This document shows positions 57,253 to 64,000 of a stretch of 64,000 bases of DNA, piece after piece (the first letter of the stretch is position 1; each line of letters begins with the position of its first letter). The notes under the pieces are model-generated. The model had not been told where the DNA came from. It made no database searches and saw nothing but the letters and a program-made list of their open reading frames with translations. The position numbers and the translations under genes are program-made. This DNA is from UBA8958 sp964571695 (GTDB taxonomy: Bacteria > Desulfobacterota > Syntrophia > Syntrophales > UBA8958): assembly GCA_964571695.1 (NCBI GenBank), contig CAZNDG010000010.1, positions 1-64,000 on the forward strand, written 5' to 3'.

Positions 57253-57783
57253 TTATTTGACCACTATCGTCGCCATGTTCGCATCGAGGGTATAACCAAC
57301 CGGTAAGCCACTGGCGGTGATCTTCACTACCGTAGTCTGCCCTGCCTCTGCATCCGCCCTGATCTTGACAACGATCTTTCCTAACTGCACGGGCAGTTTC
57401 ATCATCGCCGGCCAGTCTCCTGCTACTCCCACCCAGGCGGCACCGATATGCTGATCCGTAATTAAGACTCCATCGATGTTTTTGCTGTCCGCTACCGGTG
57501 CGGCGTCAACAGCTACGAGTCCTTCACCGTATGGATCCTCGATACTGATTTTTTCGATTATTCTGGAGTCGTAACAAATCCTTATCCCCAAACCAGTCGT
57601 CTTTGAAGGACCGGACGTTACGTTGTAGCTCAAGGCCATTTCCCCGGTCTGCCCCGGCGCCAGCGACAATAGACCCGGCGACATAACAACCGACTGGGTG
57701 CCGGCCTGAACACCGGAGGATAGTAAGACAACCGCAAGGGCGACAGCTATAAAACCAAGCGATTTAATCACTATTATTTTCAT
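57253..57783 (-). CDS. Secreted single cohesin-like domain protein
   Basis: 176 residues, start preceded by AAGGAGTCTTGAG. Signal peptide (SLGFIAVALAVVLLSSGVQA) and one cohesin-like domain: SVVMSPGLLSLAPGQTGEMA, TGLGIRICYDSRIIEKI, the IGAAWVGVAGDWP turn shared with the larger neighbours, and a beta-strand end (DANMATIVVK). No anchor or dockerin. It is a small sibling of the N-terminal domains in the flanking giant proteins and of the 20671-21162 cohesin. Confidence 0.72.
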   Translation of the reverse strand: MKIIVIKSLGFIAVALAVVLLSSGVQAGTQSVVMSPGLLSLAPGQTGEMALSYNVTSGPSKTTGLGIRICYDSRIIEKISIEDPYGEGLVAVDAAPVADSKNIDGVLITDQHIGAAWVGVAGDWPAMMKLPVQLGKIVVKIRADAEAGQTTVVKITASGLPVGYTLDANMATIVVK

Positions 57784-57813
57784 CTCAAGACTCCTTCTTT
57801 TGTGTTTTGGTTT

Positions 57814-57845
57814 CCGGCGCCTTTTGTATTCGCAAAAGGCGCCGG
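57814..57845. terminator. Strong intercistronic hairpin
   Basis: 12-bp perfect stem CCGGCGCCTTTT / AAAAGGCGCCGG with an 8-nt loop, 24 bp past the stop of the 57869-60393 gene. No T-run follows on either strand, so it may be a terminator helped by stem strength or an mRNA-stability element before the cohesin gene. Confidence 0.5.
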
Positions 57846-57868
57846 ATCGTCATTACCTAATAACTTTT

Positions 57869-60393
57869 TTACTGTTGGGGAGGCATGAACTGAAGCATGT
57901 ATGCTTCAATCTCCGCTGCCGTCTTCCGCGTCGCATCCGTGGCCACCGCCTTGCTGATCAGGGTGTCGCCGGTGAAACCAAAGAGGTAGCGGATAANNNN
58001 NNNNNNNNNNNNNNNNNNNNNNNNNNNNNNNNNNNNNNNNNNNNNNNNNNNNNNNNNNNNNNNNNNNNNNNNNNNNNNNNNNNNNNNNNNNNNNNNGCCA
58101 CCGCCTTGCTGATCAGGGTGTCGCCGGTGAAACCAAAGAGGTAGCGGATAATCAGCAGACCATCCGTCAACGCGTCGGCGGTTCCGTTGCCGTCCACATC
58201 CAGCAAGGTCAAACCACCTTGCAGATAAGCCTCGATTTCCGCTGCCGTCTTCCGCGTCGCATCCGTGGCCACCGCCTTGCTGATCAGGGTGTCGCCGGTG
58301 AAACCAAAGAGGTAGCGGATAACCAGCAGACCATCCGTCAACGCGTCGGCCGCGCTATTGGCATCGACATCGTAGTTGAAGGACTGAACCTTGAACAGGG
58401 CCGGCGTGTAAGAGAAGAGATAACCGGCGGCCTTGGAGCTGGCGCTGAACCGAATGGCACTCGTAACATTGTCCGCCAGGCCGGTAGGCACATTGAATTT
58501 CACCGTGTAAAGCCTAAGGGGCAGAGGAACACCCGGCCACGCACTGCTGCTGATATCGGCCCAGGCGATGGTCAGGTATTTGGTCGTCGCCGGATCGTTG
58601 TCGTAGTCTTGCGTATCATCCTTGGGGGTGGAATCCTGCGCCGTCTTGCTGGTGGTAAGGACGTTGCTGAAGCTGTCGAAGGTTACCTTAGTCGGGTCGT
58701 AGTGGATGCGGAGGCCAAGACCGGCAAGCTGCTGATTATGATCGGAAGTATCGTACATGACATCCATGGAGAAGCTGCCACCGGAACGTGACGCCGGATT
58801 GGCCGGATTGGTGTAAACCTTCTGGGTCGGATCGTTGCCGATCAGATTGAGATTCACGTTGTTGAGCGCCGCCCCCGCCAGGGTCGCCGGTGCGGATACA
58901 CCCTGGGGCATATTGGCGTCCACGACATCCTGGCCATTGGGATTGATGAAGGCCCGGACAACATAGGAGCCGTTCATGCAGGACAGGGTGTAGGCCTTGC
59001 TCGTCCCGGACCAGGCTGCCGGCGTTGCGGTACACAGCGGGGTTTGGAAGGTGGTATCGGAAGCGGCAAACCCCTTGACATAGAGGGTTCCGGTCTGGGT
59101 TCCGGCATAATAAACCGTTCCAGCGATATTGTAGTTCCTGTCATCCGTCGCCGCGTTGTACCCCGTGCCGCCGGGGGCTTCCTGAACCGCCGTGGGGTTC
59201 ATTCCCGAACCGTCGGCTTTGTAGCCCTGGTATTCCACGAGGTTGGCGTAGCCGTCGTGCTCATAGTCCGCCGTCGTGCTGTTCAGCGATGCCAGTTTCG
59301 CGTCGTTGTTGGCGCCCACGCCGTATTTCAGGCGCCACCAGTCAGGCAGACCGACGCTGCCCGTATCCGGATCGACCAGGGCGAAATCCTTGCCCGTAAC
59401 AGTCTGATTCGTGGCAACCGTTATGGCCGAGGCAAACTGGCCCTGGGCTTCCCAGGCGTCCTTCTGGTTATTGGCGGCGCTGCCGTCGGGCATCAGACTG
59501 TCGATGTACGCCCCGACATAATAATTACCGGCGGCGGGCAGCGGCAGGGTATAGGTCTGGGTGCCCGTTCCCGGCCAGGCGATGGAATAGCCGCTCCCCT
59601 CAACAAACTGGGTGAGGGCGCTGTCAAGGAAGGCGCCGACATTAAACATGCCGGCCTGCTTGCCGGTGTAGGATATGGTCCCCTGGATCTTCTGCTGCTG
59701 CTCGACAACGGTACAACTCGCGGACAGCGGCTGGGGAAGAGAAGCCAGCAGGACCGGGAAGGCCGCCGTCAGGTTTTCCCAGTTGGCGTCCGTTTTGACC
59801 ACGGCGCCGACGAGAAGAGGAATCGCCTCACCGCCTTCGGCATATCCAGCGGCGGTATTGTTCAGCGTCGTCGCGGTAAGGGTTACGTTAAAGGGCGTGT
59901 TATATGGAGCATCGCTCTTTACCCTGAATTTCAATTTGAAGAGAATGCCGTTGCTGTCGGGATTGGTAAGCGCGCCTCCCGTGGAGGAGTTGATCATGGC
60001 CCCGCTCAGGAGGATCTTTCCCGTTCCCTGGTTGCCCCGCCGGACCGTTTCCGTAACGTTTGGCGTCACCCGGGCATCGGTGAAAGTCGTGAAAATCGGG
60101 GAGGTGATGCCTTCGGAAAGACCGGCGGCATCGATGACTGGTGGTTCCAGGTATGCGGCATCGTAATTGACGGTAAATGCCGCCCCGGCGATATCGTTGA
60201 TATTGTTTACGATAACGTTGAGATAAAAATCACTTCCCCGGTTGAATTCCAGTTGTTTGGTGGCGCTGAAGACAGCGCTGCCGTTGGGAACCAGGTCCAG
60301 GGCGGGGGCTGTGGACCATGCCGGCGCCAGCAGTCCGAAAAGCAACGCCGCCACAATCACAAAGCAAGACAAAAATGACTTCTTGTATTTCAT
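57869..60393 (-). CDS. Secreted cohesin-like/TSP3-like protein with tandem dockerin-like repeats, interrupted by an N gap
   Basis: About 845 residues. Start MKYKKSFLSCFVIVAALLFG with a signal peptide. Cohesin-like domain 1 (about 28-190: FYLNVIVNNINDIAGAAFTV), a carbohydrate-binding-like unit, a GLPDWWRLKYG ... DYEHDGYANLVEYQ calcium-type segment (about 340-400), a second such unit, cohesin-like domain 2 (about 525-668) and 57-residue dockerin-like repeats (LDVDGNGTADALTDGLLIIR). The frame breaks at the Ns, but before the gap the true end is plain: IRYLFGFTGDTLISKAV, then EAYMLQFMPPQQ and TAA at 57871-57869. The gap must be 2 modulo 3. Having both module types, it could be a scaffold or self-associating surface protein. 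No Crp-type site upstream. Confidence 0.78.
57896..58373 (-). repeat. Tandem 171-bp dockerin-like repeats
   Basis: A 55-base block is identical at 57942-57996, 58097-58151 and 58268-58322. The last two are exactly 171 bp (57 codons) apart. Each unit encodes one calcium loop plus an ALTDGLLIIRYLFGF helix. Confidence 0.88.
57997..58096. other. Assembly gap (100 N) within dockerin-like repeats
   Basis: Exactly 100 N between identical repeat blocks. The 171-bp period and the reading frame both predict a true length of 116 bp (or 116 plus multiples of 171). Confidence 0.95.
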
Positions 60394-60457
60394 GATTCGC
60401 CTCCCTTTATGGGGTATAAAATTATTTATTACTTATAAAAATCAACTATATGGCAGG

Positions 60458-60478
60458 ACGGCGGCATCGTACCGCCGT
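60458..60478 (-). terminator. Possible terminator after the 60492-60902 gene
   Basis: 7-bp stem ACGGCGG (60458-60464) / CCGCCGT (60472-60478), loop 7. A T-rich stretch appears only about 15 bases later on the minus strand, so this is weak. Confidence 0.35.
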
Positions 60479-60491
60479 TTATGGAATGGTG

Positions 60492-60902
60492 TTAGGCGAT
60501 TCGCGGCGGGGGCGTTTCGGGCATGCCGGTAATGGATACCGGTTTTAGGCTTGTCTCGTTGATGTTGGGATGTGTATCCATAGGTACCGTTACATGGTAA
60601 TCCGACACCATATAGACCATGATAATATTTTGAAAGGGGGTAGCTTGTGTTGATCCTTTGGATTTTATTACCTGTTTCAGTCCGGCGACGACCTGCAGCG
60701 CCGTCAAGGCGTCTTCCATGGATTGGGCAAATTGGTCGGGATGGTCCGCGGACCGGGCAAAATTTCGGACCTGGATAATGGTCTCACCCAAGTCGATGCG
60801 GTCGTCATGATTCAGATCCGGCGACCGGGTGCCCGCCGGAAAGCCGGAAAGCACGATCATCACAACAAGCATCAGGTTAACGATGGCGCTTGTCTTTTTC
60901 AT
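60492..60902 (-). CDS. Small secreted dockerin-like protein
   Basis: 136 residues. Start at ATG 60902 after GGAAGGGCT; ten codons further up are open but unsupported. Signal peptide (IVNLMLVVMIVLSGFPAGTRS), then a single dockerin-like module: calcium loop DLNHDDRIDLGETIIQVR and a second helix EDALTALQVVAGLKQ, whose second Asp loop is degenerate. A 60-residue tail of unknown kind ends PETPPPRIA. The module makes up half the protein, so it could be a small adaptor. A promoter and two Crp-type sites lie upstream. Confidence 0.7.
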   Translation of the reverse strand: MKKTSAIVNLMLVVMIVLSGFPAGTRSPDLNHDDRIDLGETIIQVRNFARSADHPDQFAQSMEDALTALQVVAGLKQVIKSKGSTQATPFQNIIMVYMVSDYHVTVPMDTHPNINETSLKPVSITGMPETPPPRIA

Positions 60903-60945
60903 AGCCCTTCCACCAGACTCATCATCCTCCACTAAGCGTGGCCTG

Positions 60946-60974
60946 ATTAGATGTCAGGTACATCAAAAAGTCAA
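60946..60974 (-). promoter_or_regulatory. Sigma70-type promoter for the 60492-60902 gene
   Basis: Minus strand -35 TTGACT (60974-60969), 17-bp spacer, -10 TCTAAT (60951-60946). The predicted start near 60939 puts the proximal Crp-type site at about -60.5, close to the class I position. Confidence 0.65.
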
Positions 60975-60991
60975 GCATTTATTCATATTGC

Positions 60992-61007
60992 TGTGACCTA
61001 AATCACA
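60992..61007. promoter_or_regulatory. Crp-type operator (proximal)
   Basis: TGTGACCTAAATCACA, perfect palindrome arms; its complement equals the site at 12485-12500. Confidence 0.8.
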
Positions 61008-61014
61008 CCGGAGC

Positions 61015-61030
61015 TGTGATTTAGGTCACA
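61015..61030. promoter_or_regulatory. Crp-type operator (distal)
   Basis: TGTGATTTAGGTCACA, centred 23 bp from the proximal site and in opposite orientation, so the two face each other as an inverted pair. Confidence 0.8.
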
Positions 61031-61075
61031 GCATCCCGTAATGTATATAAATAATGAGCGGATAAAGTACACAAT

Positions 61076-61891
61076 TTACCGACCGGTTAGGGCCGCGGAG
61101 GCAAGGATGTCCAGCATCCGGGCGTGGATTATGCCGTTGGATGCCGCCACATGGGGGGCATCGAGCGAAAACTCGCTCCCGTGAATATCCGTTACCCTTC
61201 CCCCCGCTTCGCTGACCAGAAGACAGCCGGCGGCCATGTCCCAGGGCTTCAACTTCAATTCCCAGAAACCGTCGAAACGGCCCGCGGCCACATATGCCAG
61301 ATCCAATGCCGCCGACCCGGCCCGGCGGATCGCCTGGACGTTCACGGCCATTGCCCCAAAATAATTCATGTTGTTCTCGGGGCTGAAGCGGATGTCATAG
61401 GGAAAGCCGGTGGCAAGCAGACTTCGGGAAATTTCCGCCGTCCGGGATACGGCAATCGGCTCGCCGTTCAAAAACGCACCCTGCCCTTTCACCGCCGTGA
61501 ACATCTCTTCCAGCATGGGGTTGTAAACAACCCCCACAACGCATACCCCCTGTATTTCCAAGGCGATGGATACGCAGAAGACCGGATACCCGTGGGAGTA
61601 GTTCGTTGTACCGTCCAAGGGATCGACGATCCAGCGAAAGGGAGAACCGTGGCTCGTGGCCGGCGATTCCTCGGCCAGGACATCGTGCCCGGGATAGAGC
61701 GACCGGATCGTGCCGACGATCAATTCCTCCGCCGCCTGATCCGCTTCCGTGACTATGTCTATCTCGCCCTTGTACCGGACATGGTGTCGGTCGCGCAGGT
61801 GCTCCCGAAGATACCTGCCCGCCTCGGACGCCATAAGCCGGGCGTTTTTTAAATATGCGGCCCCAGGGGGCATGACGTTTTTTTCTTCCAT
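61076..61891 (-). CDS. suhB: Inositol-1-monophosphatase family protein
   Basis: 271 residues from ATG 61891 (AGG eight bases upstream); 61909 is an alternative. Magnesium-dependent phosphatase fold with the family motifs DIVTEADQAAEELI, LAEESP, the metal-binding WIVDPLDGTTNYSHG and the second motif KPWDMAAGCLLVSEAGG. All metal ligands are present. It hydrolyses inositol monophosphate or related sugar phosphates; the suhB name is by family likeness. Transcribed toward the dockerin-like gene, but the Crp-type sites lie between the two, so they are separate units. Divergent from the RodZ-like gene. Confidence 0.9.
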   Translation of the reverse strand: MEEKNVMPPGAAYLKNARLMASEAGRYLREHLRDRHHVRYKGEIDIVTEADQAAEELIVGTIRSLYPGHDVLAEESPATSHGSPFRWIVDPLDGTTNYSHGYPVFCVSIALEIQGVCVVGVVYNPMLEEMFTAVKGQGAFLNGEPIAVSRTAEISRSLLATGFPYDIRFSPENNMNYFGAMAVNVQAIRRAGSAALDLAYVAAGRFDGFWELKLKPWDMAAGCLLVSEAGGRVTDIHGSEFSLDAPHVAASNGIIHARMLDILASAALTGR

Positions 61892-62067
61892 AATCAAAAC
61901 CTGTTGCATCAAAAGATGTTTGATGTTACCACGACGGCATCTTTCAGATTTTCAATAATCCTGTTTAAACCTGAAAGCAGGGAAAGCGACGCTGACCGCT
62001 CATAAGTCCGGCGTCCCTTTAGTTCTGCTTGACGGCAGGCACGCCAAAAAAGACGGCGGGACAAACC

Positions 62068-63063
62068 ATGACGAACGGGGAGCAGTTAACAAAAGATATT
62101 ATCGGCGTCAACAGGGAAGATGCACCCCTTGACCTCGCTCGGATCAGGGAGGCGAAGGGATTGACGCTGCATGACATCAACACCGCTACGAAAATCACTC
62201 TCGCCAGCCTGGAAGCCATCGAGCGGGGAGATTTCCGTCGTTTGCCGGAACCCGTTTACGCCCGGAACTTCATCAAGTCCTACGCCGCGTCGGTAGGCAT
62301 AGATGCGTTGCCTATCCTGCGCCGGTATGCCGACTATTTGCAGGCAGTCAATAAACCATTGGAAGCTTCAACGGCCGCCGTTCCGGGAAGGAAAACGAAA
62401 GCCGCGACAAAAGATGCCGCCGTCAGGGCCATCGGTCCGAGGGTCCGGAATGCGGCCCTGTTTTTAATCGGGCTGATCGTGACCGGAATTGCGGTTTATT
62501 TTCTGTCCGTCCAAGATGATCGAGCACTCCCTCCGGTACAGGATAAAGATCGTTCGGTCAGTGCGGATCACCGGCAACCTGTTCAACCGGCCGTCGTCAC
62601 CCCGCCCGGAGGCCCATCGGCGGCATCTCCGACCGCTCCGCAGGTCGCCGGAACGGCAACCGTTGCCGGGCAACAGACGCCCCCGGGCGCCGCGCCGGCG
62701 GATATGCCCGGACAGCAGGCGGGGGCCGCCGCTGGGGCTATGTCCGCCGGGCAGTCCGCCACAACTCAATACGCCGTCGCCCCGGCGCCCGCCCGGACCA
62801 CCCCGGGCACGGCAACGGAAATCACGGCGGCGCCCCAACGACTGCATATAACGGCCACGGAAAGAACCTGGCTCCGGATAACCGCGGACGGCGGCAGGGC
62901 GGAAGAATTGATGCTGAAAAAGGGGGAGGCCGTCGAACGCACGGCCCGGGATTCCTTCCTGATCACTGTCGGCAATGCCGGGGGGGTTCAGGTCCGCCTC
63001 CAGGGAAAGCCGCTCCCCGAACTGGGAAAACGGGGTGAGGTAAGGCATCTTAAACTGCCCTGA
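62068..63063 (+). CDS. rodZ: RodZ-like helix-turn-helix membrane protein
   Basis: 331 residues from ATG 62068; the frame is open to a TTG at 62029 without better support. Cytoplasmic helix-turn-helix (about 20-90: LARIREAKGLTLHDINTATK, LPEPVYARNFIKSYA) of the RodZ type, a membrane helix (about 130-150, LFLIGLIVTGIAVYFL), a Pro/Ala-rich linker and a periplasmic DUF4115 domain (LHITATERTWLRITADGG, ELMLKKGEAVERTA). RodZ links MreB to the cell-wall machinery. Linker longer than in E. coli. Confidence 0.88.
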   Translation: MTNGEQLTKDIIGVNREDAPLDLARIREAKGLTLHDINTATKITLASLEAIERGDFRRLPEPVYARNFIKSYAASVGIDALPILRRYADYLQAVNKPLEASTAAVPGRKTKAATKDAAVRAIGPRVRNAALFLIGLIVTGIAVYFLSVQDDRALPPVQDKDRSVSADHRQPVQPAVVTPPGGPSAASPTAPQVAGTATVAGQQTPPGAAPADMPGQQAGAAAGAMSAGQSATTQYAVAPAPARTTPGTATEITAAPQRLHITATERTWLRITADGGRAEELMLKKGEAVERTARDSFLITVGNAGGVQVRLQGKPLPELGKRGEVRHLKLP

Positions 63064-63205
63064 AACCGGCAGCCCCATTTGCCAACCATCTTTTTCAAGG
63101 AGAACGAATTTACTCTGAACTGAATGCCGAAAGATTTGACAACCCCGGCACAATGTTTTAAAGACGTACCGAAAACAAACTTAATCTCCAGAAAGGAGAC
63201 CTGAT

Positions 63206-63391
63206 ATGTTTGGTATCGGCATGCCGGAATTGCTCGTGATTCTGGTGATCATCCTGATAATCTTCGGGGCCGGAAAACTCCCGGAAATCGGCGGAGCCAT
63301 CGGGAAGGGCATCAAGAACTTCAAGAAGGCAACCCGGGAACCCGAAGAAATCGACGCCACCCCGGAAAACAAAAAAATCGAACCCAAGTGA
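63206..63391 (+). CDS. tatA: Twin-arginine translocase subunit TatA/TatE
   Basis: 61 residues, start preceded by AGAAAGGAGACCTGAT. One membrane helix (MPELLVILVIILIIFGAGKL), the hinge FGAGKLPEIGGAIGKGI and an amphipathic basic helix, then an acidic-basic tail: the full TatA pattern. No tatB or tatC is adjacent. It could supply folded proteins to the periplasm. Confidence 0.95.
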   Translation: MFGIGMPELLVILVIILIIFGAGKLPEIGGAIGKGIKNFKKATREPEEIDATPENKKIEPK

Positions 63392-63476
63392 CCCCTCGGA
63401 AGCGGCATACGGGTCCTTCGCGGAAGGCGGCAAGCAACAAATAATCGCCGGCGCGACCCGCTTGCCTGATCGATAC

Positions 63477-63511
63477 AAAAATGCCTGCCGGGCTCGGACC
63501 TGGCAGGCATT
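63477..63511 (-). terminator. Terminator hairpin (minus strand)
   Basis: 10-bp stem AATGCCTGCC (63480-63489) / GGCAGGCATT (63502-63511), followed on the minus strand by TTTTG. It is 209 bp beyond the ssb stop; it may also lie at the end of the tatA transcript. Confidence 0.6.
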
Positions 63512-63719
63512 ACTTCACGTACATAGACCCTTGAAAAATGGCTTCGCCGCAGCTCAGAAATCTTTTTCGCTTCTCGATAGGCAACGTATAAATCTTATTC
63601 TTTTTCTTTACGAGTTTTTAAGTTCAATCACGAAACGGCGAAAAACATTTTATTCGCCGCTTGCAAACCATTTTTCTACTTACGCACAACTCTCATACAT
63701 TACTTCCCTTAGGTAGCCG
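63512..63719. other. AT-rich gene-free stretch
   Basis: With bases 63392-63511 this makes 328 bp without a convincing gene. A short hairpin CGGCGAA/TTCGCCG (63636-63659) is present; no RNA gene is recognised. Confidence 0.4.
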
Positions 63720-64000
63720 CTAAAACGGCACGTCGTCATCGGGAAGGGATTCCGGGCTGAAATAGGGAGGCGCCGGCGCCTCCGATGCTCCGGTCGTCTG
63801 ATCACGCTGTTGGCCCTTGGTATCAAGCATTTTCATGTCGTTGGCGGCGATTTCGGTTGTATATCGTTTTACCCCGTCCTTGTCTTCCCAGGCGTTGGTG
63901 CGGATGCTCCCCTCAATGAAAACCAATTTGCCCTTTGTAAGATAATTACCGCATATTTCAGCCAATTTTCCAAAGGTTACGATACGGTGCCACTCTGTTT
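63720..64000 (-). CDS. ssb: Single-stranded DNA-binding protein (5' part beyond the window)
   Basis: The frame runs off the right edge. The visible part begins TEWHRIVTFGKLAEICGNYL, continues with KGKLVFIEGSIRTNAWEDKD and ends in the acidic tip DDDVPF, which SSB proteins use to bind replication and repair partners. OB-fold strands match bacterial SSB closely. Confidence 0.95.
   Translation of the reverse strand, partial: TEWHRIVTFGKLAEICGNYLTKGKLVFIEGSIRTNAWEDKDGVKRYTTEIAANDMKMLDTKGQQRDQTTGASEAPAPPYFSPESLPDDDVPF

Noticed and set aside
63462..63716. 84-residue plus-strand frame between tatA and ssb
   Set aside because: It crosses a terminator hairpin, has AT-rich non-coding composition and no ribosome-binding site.

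Overview
This window looks like chromosome from a Gram-negative, deltaproteobacteria-type (Desulfobacterota, Syntrophales-like) bacterium. That placement is inference. It rests on GC-rich, proteobacterial-style genes, a complete type II secretion system (T2SS), two LptC-like proteins, outer-membrane barrels, TatA, RodZ, and dockerin/cohesin modules outside any cellulosome. There are two runs of 100 N (17689-17788 and 57997-58096), so it is a scaffold. Each run interrupts a gene and gives the wrong reading frame across it.

Layout. 1-8607 (+): the end of a dockerin protein, a DUF3467 protein, then a probable operon of a dockerin exoprotein, a FecR-TPR-outer-membrane-barrel fusion, a CHASE2 adenylate cyclase and an LptC-like protein. 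8757-19774 (-): two very large secreted dockerin proteins, the second about 2,320 residues once the N gap is bridged. 19929-41534 (-): one long T2SS locus transcribed as gspF-G-H, SPOR-barrel protein, PpiC-type isomerase, subtilase, aspartic protease, gspI-J-K-L-M-N-C-A-B-like-D-E, a cohesin protein and a Crp-family regulator. 41702-42334 (+): a second LptC-like gene with a near-consensus sigma70 promoter. 42447-60902 (-): giant DUF11/cohesin/dockerin surface proteins, including a 3,261-residue protein with a CFI-box C-terminal anchor. 61076-64000: housekeeping genes (inositol monophosphatase, RodZ-like, TatA, SSB).

How it may work together. Five perfect TGTGA-N6-TCACA palindromes lie upstream of three dockerin-protein genes and nowhere else that I found between genes. 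Two of these promoters share the same geometry: paired sites 23 bp apart, with the proximal site about 61 bp before the predicted start. The Crp-family protein at the end of the T2SS locus has the Arg-Glu recognition-helix residues expected for TGTGA, and a CHASE2 cyclase sits in the window. I infer one circuit: envelope FecR/barrel/CHASE2 sensing, then cyclic nucleotide, then Crp-like activation of dockerin exoproteins, which the linked T2SS exports and which cohesin proteins hold at the cell surface. The sequence shows the parts. The wiring is inference.
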